From contig NZ_CP011312.1 of NCBI RefSeq assembly GCF_000980835.1, forward strand, positions 1,054,001 through 1,118,000: 64,000 nt of DNA. Direction: 5' to 3'. Made by a program: the position numbers and the translations under genes. Origin of the DNA: Corynebacterium kutscheri. GTDB lineage: Bacteria; Actinomycetota; Actinomycetes; Mycobacteriales; Mycobacteriaceae. Numbering within the stretch: position 1 is the stretch's first letter; the number at the start of each line of letters is the position of its first letter. Below, in pieces: positions 18,097 through 27,040 of this stretch. Under the pieces are notes generated by a model that made no database searches, was not told the DNA's origin, and saw only the letters and a program-made list of their open reading frames with translations.

Positions 18097-18122
18097 TATT
18101 TTTGTCACTTGTGACAAAAATA
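18097..18122. repeat. Perfect inverted repeat with 12-base arms
   Basis: The arms TATTTTTGTCAC and GTGACAAAAATA are separated by TT. It directly adjoins the terminator stem at 18121. It could be a tandem second terminator for the minus-strand operon or an operator; TGTCAC/GTGACA is not the GlxR consensus. Confidence 0.6.
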
Positions 18123-18153
18123 GCCCCATTCCTTTGCCTTAAGAACAGGGCTA
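18121..18153 (-). terminator. Terminator of the yceI – small membrane protein operon
   Basis: The outer stem TAGCCC / GGGCTA with inner CCTT / AAGG pairs is followed on the minus strand by TATTTTTG. It lies just after the stop of the 54-residue membrane protein. Confidence 0.65.
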
Positions 18154-18161
18154 ATTTAATG

Positions 18162-18326
18162 CTACTTTTTGTTTTGATAAGCCAGATAAAGTTGATACGC
18201 GCTTAAAAGAGCTAAACCAGCAGCAATCACGGCAACGAGCCACATTTTTTCGCTAATAAGGAAAATCCCAAAAAGGATAATGACGATCAAACGTAACCAA
18301 ATAAATGGAATGAAACGTTGTGGCAT
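18162..18326 (-). CDS. Small two-helix membrane protein
   Basis: 54 residues, beginning MPQRFIPFIWLRL and ending YQNKK. Two hydrophobic segments, about residues 7-24 and 28-47, are separated by a short polar turn (SEKM). The ATG at 18326 has AAAGGATC upstream. It starts 11 bases after the stop of the yceI-like gene and is followed by a terminator, so it belongs to that operon. No family function is known to me. Confidence 0.7.
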   Translation of the reverse strand: MPQRFIPFIWLRLIVIILFGIFLISEKMWLVAVIAAGLALLSAYQLYLAYQNKK

Positions 18327-18337
18327 GTGAGATCCTT

Positions 18338-19027
18338 TTATTTAGCTAAGGTAAGAAGAACGTTAATATCGCCTTCTTCATCAATCTTTGCTGCCACAAA
18401 CTCGGGTGTCTCAACCTTATAATCCAGGCGGTTAATATGAATGCTCGTGCTGATAATAAGACGCTCGCCTGAGCGAACAACCTTAAATTTTGGTTCGACA
18501 GGATTGCTTTCGCCATGAATAGTAAGTATCCCTGGAACAACAACTTCGCTTACTGACGCATCATCTGGTACCGCGGAAAGATCTACCTTTTCACTTATTT
18601 CAAAAGTAGCTTCAGGATATTTATCTGTTTCAAAAATCTTGCTGCGCACATTAATATCGCGTTTTTCTTGATCAGTGCCGATTTCTGCCATGTCAACAAC
18701 AACGCGACCAGCGGTTAAGGTCTCATTTTCAACCTTTATAGCACCAGTGACACTACGAGTTGAACCGGAGGTAACACGCTTATCCGATGGTAAGATTTCA
18801 TGAAAAGTAAAGCCTACGGAGCTGATATTCGGCGCGCTGCCGTAGATAACTGACCACTGACCATTAATATCTGTGGTTGCTGGTTTCGCATTGCTAGCAT
18901 CAAGTTCCTCAGTTTTTACTCCCGGGCCGGTGAGTAAAGGATAAAGAACCGTAAAAAGAGCAAATAGTGATAAGACAACAATAAGGCTTATCCCGCCAAA
19001 TATTATGATAGTGCGCTTTTTATCCAT
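18338..19027 (-). CDS. YceI-family protein, membrane-anchored
   Basis: 229 residues. An N-terminal signal-anchor (about 6-33) is followed by a YceI lipocalin-like domain (about 55-229). Recognisable parts are GQWSVIYGS, VGFTFHE, KRDINVRSKIFETDKYPEATFEI and IPGILTIHG-type strands. YceI proteins bind isoprenoid or other lipid molecules in the cell envelope; the ligand here is unknown. The gene is preceded by a zinc-ribbon gene 8 bases upstream and followed by a small membrane protein, suggesting one transcript of three genes. Confidence 0.88.
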   Translation of the reverse strand: MDKKRTIIIFGGISLIVVLSLFALFTVLYPLLTGPGVKTEELDASNAKPATTDINGQWSVIYGSAPNISSVGFTFHEILPSDKRVTSGSTRSVTGAIKVENETLTAGRVVVDMAEIGTDQEKRDINVRSKIFETDKYPEATFEISEKVDLSAVPDDASVSEVVVPGILTIHGESNPVEPKFKVVRSGERLIISTSIHINRLDYKVETPEFVAAKIDEEGDINVLLTLAK

Positions 19028-19035
19028 AAAACTTT

Positions 19036-19371
19036 TTACCTGATCTTTTCAATACGTCGAGCAAGATTGACAAGTTCTGAACATAACTTATTAATCTCGG
19101 CCGGGTCGGCGTTTTCTGCTACCGCAGTAGCTATATCTTCTGCGGCACAACGAAGTTCAAACAAAGAATCATGGAACTGAACGGCTTTTTCTGGATGCAT
19201 AATAACTGCATCTGGTGAAATGTTTGTTCCAGTGACTGCATTTCTTTGCTCATAAGCACGTTGACGACACGCATGACTACAAAACTTCCTAGGCCGACCA
19301 CGACTGGTTGCTAGAAATTCAGTACCACACCATTGGCAGGTAGGATTTCGTTTTGTTGTATGGGCTGTCAT
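19036..19371 (-). CDS. Small zinc-ribbon protein
   Basis: 111 residues. The N-terminus has a four-cysteine/histidine metal site: CQWCGTEF … GRPRKFCSHACRQRAYEQR (about 13-43). This resembles the zinc ribbon of small actinobacterial DNA- or RNA-associated proteins. The C-terminal half is acidic and helical (EDIATAVAENADPAEIN). Its partner and function are unknown. It starts the minus-strand operon leading into yceI, and is divergent from rbpA. Confidence 0.75.
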   Translation of the reverse strand: MTAHTTKRNPTCQWCGTEFLATSRGRPRKFCSHACRQRAYEQRNAVTGTNISPDAVIMHPEKAVQFHDSLFELRCAAEDIATAVAENADPAEINKLCSELVNLARRIEKIR

Positions 19372-19435
19372 CGTTGTTAGATTCTAGACTGAAGAGCTAG
19401 CTCAAAGGTATTTTTACACCTTTTCGAGTTGCCTG

Positions 19436-19462
19436 GGAACAATACTAGGTCGAAGTGCGTTA
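19436..19462 (+). promoter_or_regulatory. Candidate SigH-type promoter of rbpA
   Basis: GGAAC at 19436-19440 and CGTTA at 19458-19462 are separated by 17 bases, matching the SigH/SigR pattern GGAA-N18-20-(C/T)GTT. It lies 44-70 bases before the rbpA ATG. In Streptomyces rbpA is under the homologous SigR, which supports the reading. Confidence 0.6.
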
Positions 19463-19505
19463 TAGTTAAGAGTCTTAAAATCACGTCGAAAGGACAGATC
19501 CGATA

Positions 19506-19898
19506 ATGGCAGAACGCGTTCTTCGCGGTAGCCGCATGGGTGCCGTAAGTTATGAGACTGATCGCGATCATGATCTTGCTCCACGCCAGATGGTGCGCTA
19601 CCGTACTGAAACCGGTGAAATCTACGAAGTTCCTTTCGCAGACGATGCAGAAATCCCTGGCACTTGGCTATGCAAGAACGGACAGATCGGACACCTCGTT
19701 GAAGGTGAAGGCCTTGAGTCTAAGCCAGCAAAACCACCTCGTACCCACTGGGATATGCTACGAGAGCGTCGTTCCATCGAGGAACTTGATGTGCTGTTAG
19801 AAGAACGTATCGAGTTACTACGTAAGCGTCGTCGTAATGCAGCACGTCTACTCAAACAGCAAGAAGAGGAAGCAGCAGCTGCTCAACAAGCTGAATAA
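19506..19898 (+). CDS. rbpA: RNA polymerase-binding protein RbpA
   Basis: 130 residues. The N-terminal tail and core read VLRGSRMGAVSYETD and FADDAEIPGTWLCKNG. The conserved basic linker and sigma-interacting domain read KPPRTHWDMLRERRSIEELDVLL (about 78-100). RbpA binds the group 1 sigma factor and RNA polymerase, stabilises the open promoter complex and is restricted to actinobacteria. The protein is somewhat longer than the mycobacterial one because of a Gln/Glu/Ala-rich tail after residue 115. AAAGGA precedes the ATG. A SigH-type promoter is predicted upstream and a bidirectional terminator follows. Confidence 0.97.
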   Translation: MAERVLRGSRMGAVSYETDRDHDLAPRQMVRYRTETGEIYEVPFADDAEIPGTWLCKNGQIGHLVEGEGLESKPAKPPRTHWDMLRERRSIEELDVLLEERIELLRKRRRNAARLLKQQEEEAAAAQQAE

Positions 19899-19910
19899 AA
19901 ACAATGACTA

Positions 19911-19946
19911 AAAATGGCTTTCACTGTTGCAGTGAGAGCCATTTTA
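19911..19946. terminator. Bidirectional terminator between rbpA and ppm1
   Basis: AAAATGGCTTTCACTG and CAGTGAGAGCCATTTT form a 16-base stem with one mismatch around TTG. The A- and T-ends serve both converging genes. Confidence 0.88.
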
Positions 19947-19951
19947 GGTTG

Positions 19952-20755
19952 CTAGATCATATTCCGGTTTCGGAAACGATCAATTTCATGTTTAGCTAGC
20001 TTACTTAATTCTTTTGTTAACGCGGTGGCCTGCATGAATCGGTGCTTAATCCCCCACTTGGTCACTTCTACGAGTGAATCTTTGACAAAGCTACCGTCAA
20101 GTTTTGATTCACCAATTTCACGCTCAGTAAAAGTAATAGGTACCTCGCGGACATCGAAACCTTCTTGAACCACACGCCAGGCCATATCAACTTGGAAAAT
20201 ATAGCCAGCTGCTGATAGCTGATCAAGATCAATGGTTTCAAGCACACTGCGTCGAAAAGCGCGATACCCTGCGGTCATATCGCTTAACCCTGCACCAAGC
20301 GCTAGGGAAATATATAGGTTGCCACCCTTAGATAAAATCCAGCGTTTCTTAGGCCAATTAACAACCTCACCACCTGGGATATAACGTGAACCAATAACTA
20401 GATCAGCGCCTTGATTGATCTGATCTAGTAATAGGTGAAGTTGCTCCGGGGCATGTGAGCCATCGGCATCCATTTCGCAAAGAACATCAAAATCGCGCTC
20501 CAAACCCCAGCGGAAACCTGCAATATACGCGCCTAATAAGCCACCCTTACCATCGCGGTGCAGAACGTGGATATGGTCATCTTGTGCAGCCAATTCATCA
20601 GCGGCTTTACCCGTACCATCGGGACTATTGTCATCGACGACCAAGATATGTACCTGCGGTGTGGCTGTGCGAACCCGACCCGTAATTAAGGGCAGGTTTT
20701 CCAACTCATTGTAGGTTGGGATAATCACCAAAGTGTTATCGCTTGGTTGATTCAT
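19952..20755 (-). CDS. ppm1: Polyprenol monophosphomannose synthase
   Basis: 267 residues, a GT2 glycosyltransferase: [14 protein letters not shown] (start of the nucleotide-binding fold), [11 protein letters not shown] (acidic pair), and the metal-binding [11 protein letters not shown]. It transfers mannose from GDP-mannose to polyprenol phosphate, the donor for lipomannan/lipoarabinomannan and protein mannosylation. There is no membrane domain. It follows lnt with a 61-base gap. In M. tuberculosis these two functions are fused in one polypeptide, whereas corynebacteria keep them as separate genes. The ATG at 20755 is preceded by an AGGAGATACG sequence. Confidence 0.95.
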   Translation of the reverse strand: MNQPSDNTLVIIPTYNELENLPLITGRVRTATPQVHILVVDDNSPDGTGKAADELAAQDDHIHVLHRDGKGGLLGAYIAGFRWGLERDFDVLCEMDADGSHAPEQLHLLLDQINQGADLVIGSRYIPGGEVVNWPKKRWILSKGGNLYISLALGAGLSDMTAGYRAFRRSVLETIDLDQLSAAGYIFQVDMAWRVVQEGFDVREVPITFTEREIGESKLDGSFVKDSLVEVTKWGIKHRFMQATALTKELSKLAKHEIDRFRNRNMI

Positions 20756-20816
20756 AGAGGTTTCGTATCTCCTCGTGAAAGGGGTGAAGTAAATTTATTT
20801 CATTGTATAGGCGCGA

Positions 20817-22421
20817 CTATGCGTCTGCAGGTAGGAAAGTACGTGCCGGACGTTTTTGTTGCCAAAGAGCAAGCATAACACCAAGTATGCCAATAAAAAC
20901 TAAGACATATTCTAGTGCTGAACCAATGCGCGCAGCATAAGTGATGTGGGTACGAAGTGGTAGATCAGCACTGAGTGTAGCTGATTCAAAGATTTCAGTA
21001 TGAGATAACACTTTCCCATCAGGCGCGACTAAAGCAGACACACCACTAGTGGCAGCAACCACTACCGCACGGTCTAACTCTAAAGCACGCATTCTGCTCA
21101 TTGCTAATTGCTGGTAGGTCATATCAGTAAAACCGAAAGTAGCATTATTTGTGGGTGTAGTAAGGATCTCTGCGCCGGCAAGTACCGCATCACGACCAGC
21201 TGCATCAAAAGCAACCTCATAGCAAGTAGCTATTCCAACTGCTACCACGCGGTTACTAAGCGCAGCCGTCATATGAACTACCCCAGTGCCGGTACCTGGT
21301 TGAAAATTACCAGCCAGATCGACCAGTGGGGAAAAACGACGGAAAAAATTGCGCCACGGAATATACTCACCAAAAGGTTGAAGATATTTTTTATTATGTT
21401 GCTCTCCCCTACCAGTGTGTGGATCCATAACAACCATAGTGTTACGAGGACCAATATCATCACGAGTGATCGTGCCCACCAAAATAGGAGCTTGGACACT
21501 TTCTACTGCTTCTTCAATAAGGGTTGCTGCCTGGGAGTCGGTAAAAGGATTCACATCGGAAGAATTTTCTGGCCAGATGACCAGATCTACCTGCTGATTA
21601 AGCCGTTCAGTTTCGCGAACATGATTTTCTAATACTGCACGTCGCTGAGCATTAAAATCTAACCCTAGGCGAGGAACATTTCCTTGGATAGCTGCAATAC
21701 GTACGCTACCTGTATCATCAGCGGATCCATTAGTGAAAAAAGCTATTCCTGAAATAGCTAAGAAAGTACTGACAATGATAACCGAAACAGCTCGTTGATT
21801 AGTACGTACCGAGAACAGACGGATGTGCTGAGAAGCTGTAGCAGAGAAAAGATGGGCAATCGCTACGCCGAGACAAACCGTCGCAAAGCTAACAAAAGCT
21901 ACTCCACCCAGCGGGGCTAATTGGGCAAGCGGGCCATTAATTTGACCCCAAGCCAGTCGAACCCAGGCGAAGCCGCCAAAAGGGAAATGCGAGCGTCCCC
22001 ACTCAAAAGCTAGATAGAGGAAAGGATAACCCCATACTGCCCAGGGATGGGAAAAAAGTATTGCGGCACCTATACCAAAGGCAAGTGACCATAAAGCGAG
22101 ATAGATGCTAAGTACAATAAACGGCATTGCACCAACGAATTCACCGATCCAAGGCAAAAGTAAAAGATAAAGACTTAATCCATGTAAAAAACCTAGCAAA
22201 GCCCCACTGCGACGATTAATTGTACTGGTAAGCGTTATTTGTGAGGATCGCAGTGCTGGGAGAACACGATAAAAAATAGTTTGTTGCCAAGGCATAAGTG
22301 CTGCGTAAAGCAAGGTCATGCCAAAGATACCCAGTAACCACCAACCATGAGGCTCATAGGAAGCGTAGACAAAAAAACCTGCGGCGATGGCAAGTAAACT
22401 GCGAACTACAAGAGCTATCAC
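20817..22421 (-). CDS. lnt: Apolipoprotein N-acyltransferase
   Basis: 534 residues. About eight hydrophobic segments occupy residues 1-215, followed by a nitrilase-like domain (about 230-490). The catalytic elements are IWPENSS (Glu), KKYLQPFGEYIPWR (Lys) and GIATCYEVAFD (Cys). A final membrane helix lies near 500-520. The enzyme adds the third acyl chain to the N-terminal cysteine of lipoproteins. With Ppm1 encoded downstream this matches the corynebacterial ppm2/ppm1 pair. Start GTG at 22421. Confidence 0.95.
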   Translation of the reverse strand: MIALVVRSLLAIAAGFFVYASYEPHGWWLLGIFGMTLLYAALMPWQQTIFYRVLPALRSSQITLTSTINRRSGALLGFLHGLSLYLLLLPWIGEFVGAMPFIVLSIYLALWSLAFGIGAAILFSHPWAVWGYPFLYLAFEWGRSHFPFGGFAWVRLAWGQINGPLAQLAPLGGVAFVSFATVCLGVAIAHLFSATASQHIRLFSVRTNQRAVSVIIVSTFLAISGIAFFTNGSADDTGSVRIAAIQGNVPRLGLDFNAQRRAVLENHVRETERLNQQVDLVIWPENSSDVNPFTDSQAATLIEEAVESVQAPILVGTITRDDIGPRNTMVVMDPHTGRGEQHNKKYLQPFGEYIPWRNFFRRFSPLVDLAGNFQPGTGTGVVHMTAALSNRVVAVGIATCYEVAFDAAGRDAVLAGAEILTTPTNNATFGFTDMTYQQLAMSRMRALELDRAVVVAATSGVSALVAPDGKVLSHTEIFESATLSADLPLRTHITYAARIGSALEYVLVFIGILGVMLALWQQKRPARTFLPADA

Positions 22422-22468
22422 GATAGATTCTTTCTGTGATAAAAGAGAATTTCGTTATTTAAGATAGC

Positions 22469-22506
22469 AGCGCCTGTAGGAAAATATGAGTTTCCCTACA
22501 GGCGCT
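22469..22506 (-). terminator. Hairpin between fxsA and lnt
   Basis: AGCGCCTGTAGGAAA and TTTCCCTACAGGCGCT form a long stem with a 7-base loop, 19 bases after the fxsA stop. The T-tract after it on the minus strand is weak. It is still likely to end fxsA transcription before lnt. Confidence 0.7.
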
Positions 22507-22524
22507 GGATTGATGAAAAAATTT

Positions 22525-23043
22525 TTATGCTGGTTTACTAAAATCGTCTGGGCTGACGTTCTTACTCCATTGCTGAATCTCTTGCTCGTCAATCACTTGG
22601 GCACTGGCATGAGGCGAGGAAAAATCTTCGTTGAAACTACCAAAATTAGCCCGCGGACGATTCATATTAGCCGCCTGGTAACTGCGCATACCAAAGTCTT
22701 CTACCAAAGCTCGTAGCTTCCGTGCTAATACGGAACGAATTATTGATCGTGTAGGAGGGATTATAAGCAGTAAACCTAAAATCGAAGAAACAAAGCCAGG
22801 TAATGCTACTGCCATAGCACCAGCAGCAATAAGACCAAGATCGCCGACAGTCTGACCAGGGCCTTGTTTTCCCTCAACAGCCTTGCGGGCAATGCCGTTC
22901 ATCTGCCAGGCGGCGATAAATAAACCGCCAAAGAAAAAACCTAGCAACAATAACAAGGCCTTGCCCACCCCTAACCAGGAAGCAACGCCCCAGAAAGCTA
23001 ATGTCTCGATAAGAACATACGGGAAGACAGCTAACAATCTCAT
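22525..23043 (-). CDS. FxsA-family membrane protein
   Basis: 172 residues with three or four hydrophobic helices in the first 110 residues. The family-typical stretch is GDLGLIAAGAMAVALPGFVSSILGLLLIIPPTR (split by a turn), followed by a polar C-terminal tail. FxsA in E. coli, when overproduced, relieves exclusion of phage T7 by F plasmids; the normal role is unknown. The ATG at 23043 follows an intergenic space of about 65 bases from cobN. Confidence 0.85.
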   Translation of the reverse strand: MRLLAVFPYVLIETLAFWGVASWLGVGKALLLLLGFFFGGLFIAAWQMNGIARKAVEGKQGPGQTVGDLGLIAAGAMAVALPGFVSSILGLLLIIPPTRSIIRSVLARKLRALVEDFGMRSYQAANMNRPRANFGSFNEDFSSPHASAQVIDEQEIQQWSKNVSPDDFSKPA

Positions 23044-23107
23044 GATCGACAGCCTACCTAGAAAAACTGAGGAAAGACTGTCAATCAGCTTAAGTTAACC
23101 CAGAGTT

Positions 23108-26100
23108 CTATTCGGCACGGTCTTCTAGGGAACCTTCCAGCTCCAGGAAAGTTGAGCGTAGCGTATCGAGTGCCTCTTGAGTTGGGTTTTCCCAGAGACC
23201 ACGATCAGCTGCTTCTATAAGGCGCTCAGAAATATCGCGGAGCGCCCATGGGTTAGATTGCTCGAAAAATTCTCGGTTTTCAGGATCCGCAACATAGGTT
23301 TCGGTGAGAGTTTCATACATCCAATCATCCATAAGCCCAGTGGTGGCATCGTAGCCAAACAGATAATCCACGGTTGCACTCATTTCGAAAGCACCCTTGT
23401 ATCCGTGCTCACGCATTGCCGCAATCCAGCGAGGGTTGACTACTCTGGCGCGGAAAACTCGACGGGATTCTTCATGCAGGCTACGTGTTTTAACAGTTTC
23501 CTGACGGGTGGAATCACCGATATAGGCTTCTGGATCTTTACCGGTTAGGGCGCGTACGGTAGCAACCATTCCACCATGGAATTGGAAATAATCATCTGAA
23601 TCAGCAATATCGTGTTCCTTGGAATCGACATTTTTGGCAGCTACCTGGATTCGAGTGTAAGCCTTGCGCATATCTTCTTTGGCTTCTACCCCATCAAGGC
23701 CACGACCATAAGCGTAGCCGCCCCAAGTGGTATATACCGCGGCGAGATCATTATCGTCACGCCAGGTTCCGGATTCAATAAGCTGGAGCAAACCAGCACC
23801 ATAAGTACCTGGTTTAGAACCGAAAATGCGACGAACGTGGTCATCTTGACCATCGGTAAGCGCATGAGCACGAACATAGTTTTGATCAGCCGGCTCATCA
23901 AGTCCAGCAACAAGCTGTACTGCGTCGTCGAGAAGCGTTAAAACATGTGGGAAAGCATCACGGAAGAAGCCAGAAATGCGTACGGTGGTATCAATGCGTG
24001 GTCGGCCGAGTTCCTCTAATGAAATAACCTCAAGGTTAATAACCCGTCGCGATGCTTCATCCCAGATTGGACGGACACCAAGTAACGCAAAGACTTCTGC
24101 GATATCGTCACCAGAGGTACGCATTGCGGAGGTGCCCCACACTGAAAGCCCAACAGATTTAGGATAAACCCCATCATGTTCTTCCTGATAGCGCTTAATC
24201 AGTGAATCAGCCAGTAGTTGTCCGGTTTCCCAAGCGAGACGAGAAGGCACAGATTTTGGATCAACGGAGTAGAAATTACGTCCGGTCGGTAGCACATTAA
24301 TGAGACCACGCATAGGTGATCCCGATGGGCCAGCCTCAATAAAGTTTCCATCAAGGGCACGAAGAATCTGTGGGATTTCTAGGGCGGATTGTGCTAGGCG
24401 TGGAATAATTTCTTGGCAAGCAAAACGCAAAAGATGCGTCAGTGCTATCTGATCGGCTTCTTGTGGTAGCTCGGTGTTAGCAATGATTTCTTCAACTGCT
24501 GCTTCTTGCCAGTCGCGCTCTTCCAACTGGGTTAATAGGTTGTGAGCTAGCTGTTCAATGTCGTCGACGCGATGACGGGTTTCATCGCCTTGTTCGGAAA
24601 GACCAAGGCTTTCACGCAAGCCTGGAACCGCTTTTTCACCACCCCAGAGTTGACGGGCACGCAGCATCGCCAAAACGAGTTCGACTCGAACTTCTCCGGT
24701 GACGGCTTCACTGAGCGTATGCAGACCGCCACGAATAGCCACGTCTTTGATCTCGCACAGCCAGCCGTCGATTTCCATCATCTTGTCATCGAAAGCATCT
24801 TCATCTGGACGCTCATCCCAGCCTAGATCGCGATCCATCTTGGCAGCTTGCAATAACGTCCAGATTTCTTGACGGATAGCAGGAAGTTTAGCTGGATCCA
24901 TAGCAGCGATACTGGCATGCTCGTCGAGAAGCTGTTCTAGACGGGTGATATCACCATAAGATTCAGCACGTGCCATGGGTGGAATCATATGATCGATAAG
25001 TACTGCATGAGCACGTCGCTTAGCTTGAGTTCCCTCACCTGGATCATTAACTAAAAATGGGTAGATCAAAGGTAGCTCGTGGATGGCTTGATCTGGATAG
25101 CAAGAATCCGATAGACCAGCGTTTTTACCCGGTAACCATTCCATATTTCCATGTTTGCCCATGTGTACGATGGCATCAGCACCAAAGTGCTCACGTAACC
25201 AATAATAGGTGCCAAGATAGTGGTGGTTAGCGGGTAAATCTGGATCGTGATAAATACCAACTGGATTATCACCAAAGCCACGTGGAGGTTGTACCATGAC
25301 CACGATGTTGCCAAAGCGTAGTCCGGCAATATAGATCTCGTTGGTCTGCGGGTTAACATAGTGTGTTCCTGGAGCTGCACCCCAGTGTTTAGTCATCTCT
25401 TCTTGCATATCGGCAGGAAGCGTATTGAAATAAGCGGTGTAGTCTGCACCATCAAGTTTGAGCTCATTATTTGCGAGCACTTCTTCGGTCAGCCATTCTG
25501 GATCATGCCCACCAGCACTAATAATTGCGTGCATCAGTGCATCCCCGTCATTATCAGCATAACCAGGAATTGCATCGGTATCGCCTAGATTGTAGCCGGC
25601 ATCAGCAAGTGCATGAAGTACACGTAGCGCAGAAGCTGGGGTATCTAAGCCCACGGCATTACCAATACGCGCATGCTTGGTGGGATACGCAGAGAACATC
25701 ATCACGATTTTCTTCTCCGAATTATCCACATGGCGCAGACGAGCATAGCGATATGCGATACCTGCTAGCCTCTTAGCACGTTGAGGGTCTGGGACATAGG
25801 AAATTAAACCATCGGCATCAAATTCTTTAAATGAGAACGGAACAGTGATGATGCGACCGTCGAATTCTGGTACGGCAATTTGCGTTGCGACGTCTAAGGG
25901 GCTGAGTCCTTCGTCATTATCTTCCCAATCACTGCGGGCATTGGTGAGCGCAAGACCTTGAATAATAGGAATATTCAACTCTGCTAGCGCTGCCACATCC
26001 CATGCTTCATCATTTTCACCAGCACCAGCAGTAGCTGGTTTAGTGCCACCAGCTGCTAATACGGTCGTGATCAAAACATCGAGGGTAGCAAGTTTATCGA

Positions 26101-26707
26101 GTAGATCTTGTGGAGCTTGACGCAATGATGCGGCATAAATGCATACTGCTTGCCCCCCGCGATCCTCAATGGCTTCGGCAAGACCTTTGATATACGCAGT
26201 ATTACCAGCAAGATGCTGGGCACGATAGTAGACAATGCCAATCCGTGGTCCATTGGGATTACGAGTTGGTGCAAATTCCACCACATCCCATAATGGGGTA
26301 TGTGCTGGTGGTTTAAAGCCTAAACCGGTCAGTAAAAGAGTATCGGAAAGGAAATGATGCAGGTTAATAAGGTTCTCGGTGCCGCCTTCTGCTAAATAAG
26401 TATGTGCTGTGGTTACTACCCCAGCTGGAACTGTAGAAATATCAGTAAGTTCAGCATCAACGGCAAGTTCGCCAGAAACAAAAACAACTGGTTTTTGCGA
26501 CTTTAATAGTGCGGCGATACCTTCTTCCCAGGCGCGTTTTCCACCAAGGAGACGAACAACGAAAATATCTGTTGTCTTGACAAGCTCTTCTAGCCGGCGA
26601 GAATCAACGAAATTAGGGTTTGCAAATTGGTATGCCACCGTTTCATTTTCTGCTGCAACTTTGGCAGTGAGCAGATCTGTATCGGAGGTAGACAGCAGTG
26701 TGATCAT
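23108..26707 (-). CDS. cobN: Cobaltochelatase subunit CobN
   Basis: 1199 residues, the normal length for the large subunit of the aerobic cobaltochelatase. Recognisable blocks are GIVYYRAQHLAGN, PPRGFGDNPVGIYHDPDLPANHHYLG, HMGKHGNMEWLPGK and DYLFGYDATTGLMDDWMYE, all typical of CobN/BchH. It inserts cobalt into hydrogenobyrinate a,c-diamide with ATP, together with CobS/CobT or ChlI/ChlD-type partners not present here. AAGGA precedes the ATG by six bases. A cobalamin riboswitch precedes the gene on the same strand, so cobalamin should repress it. The divergent neighbours are cobG-cobH-cobIJ. Confidence 0.96.
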   Translation of the reverse strand: MITLLSTSDTDLLTAKVAAENETVAYQFANPNFVDSRRLEELVKTTDIFVVRLLGGKRAWEEGIAALLKSQKPVVFVSGELAVDAELTDISTVPAGVVTTAHTYLAEGGTENLINLHHFLSDTLLLTGLGFKPPAHTPLWDVVEFAPTRNPNGPRIGIVYYRAQHLAGNTAYIKGLAEAIEDRGGQAVCIYAASLRQAPQDLLDKLATLDVLITTVLAAGGTKPATAGAGENDEAWDVAALAELNIPIIQGLALTNARSDWEDNDEGLSPLDVATQIAVPEFDGRIITVPFSFKEFDADGLISYVPDPQRAKRLAGIAYRYARLRHVDNSEKKIVMMFSAYPTKHARIGNAVGLDTPASALRVLHALADAGYNLGDTDAIPGYADNDGDALMHAIISAGGHDPEWLTEEVLANNELKLDGADYTAYFNTLPADMQEEMTKHWGAAPGTHYVNPQTNEIYIAGLRFGNIVVMVQPPRGFGDNPVGIYHDPDLPANHHYLGTYYWLREHFGADAIVHMGKHGNMEWLPGKNAGLSDSCYPDQAIHELPLIYPFLVNDPGEGTQAKRRAHAVLIDHMIPPMARAESYGDITRLEQLLDEHASIAAMDPAKLPAIRQEIWTLLQAAKMDRDLGWDERPDEDAFDDKMMEIDGWLCEIKDVAIRGGLHTLSEAVTGEVRVELVLAMLRARQLWGGEKAVPGLRESLGLSEQGDETRHRVDDIEQLAHNLLTQLEERDWQEAAVEEIIANTELPQEADQIALTHLLRFACQEIIPRLAQSALEIPQILRALDGNFIEAGPSGSPMRGLINVLPTGRNFYSVDPKSVPSRLAWETGQLLADSLIKRYQEEHDGVYPKSVGLSVWGTSAMRTSGDDIAEVFALLGVRPIWDEASRRVINLEVISLEELGRPRIDTTVRISGFFRDAFPHVLTLLDDAVQLVAGLDEPADQNYVRAHALTDGQDDHVRRIFGSKPGTYGAGLLQLIESGTWRDDNDLAAVYTTWGGYAYGRGLDGVEAKEDMRKAYTRIQVAAKNVDSKEHDIADSDDYFQFHGGMVATVRALTGKDPEAYIGDSTRQETVKTRSLHEESRRVFRARVVNPRWIAAMREHGYKGAFEMSATVDYLFGYDATTGLMDDWMYETLTETYVADPENREFFEQSNPWALRDISERLIEAADRGLWENPTQEALDTLRSTFLELEGSLEDRAE

Positions 26708-26774
26708 AAAAATCCTTGGTATTGGGTGACGCGCCCACGATAGGCTTGGTTGGATAAGTACGTCGATATGCTTT

Positions 26775-26839
26775 CGTATATCAGGTCTGACTATGACAGT
26801 GGCGCGACCGCCCGGAATTTCACCGGCTTCCGATATACG
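26775..26839 (-). promoter_or_regulatory. Cobalamin riboswitch upstream of cobN
   Basis: The minus strand reads GGAAGCCGGTGAAATTCCGG, then GCGGTCGCGCCACTGT, then CATAGTCAGACCTGAT: the conserved core of the cobalamin aptamer. The closing stem is CGTATATC / GATATACG (plus positions 26832-26839 and 26775-26782). The loop CGCGCC has a complementary GGGCGCG 40-50 bases downstream in the transcript (about plus 26727-26733), fitting the L5–L13 kissing interaction. The start codon with AAGGA follows closely, so control of translation is likely. Confidence 0.9.
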
Positions 26840-27040
26840 TGTATAGGCGACGTATTCTGATTAAACCCTAGTCGATAGTGAAGTTATGGCTGTAATAATG
26901 TGGGTACTGGCCGTGTACGATATTGCCGAAAGTAATAATTAACCTGGTGTGTATGTGACTATTTCCACGATTGCTTATTTGGTCACTATTCGACTTTTTG
27001 ATGTATTAAATAACATTCTTTTGGTTTAGGATTTTAAGCT

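Noticed and set aside
18097..18122. GlxR (CRP-type) binding site
   Set aside because: The half-sites read TGTCAC/GTGACA, not TGTGA/TCACA with the proper spacing.
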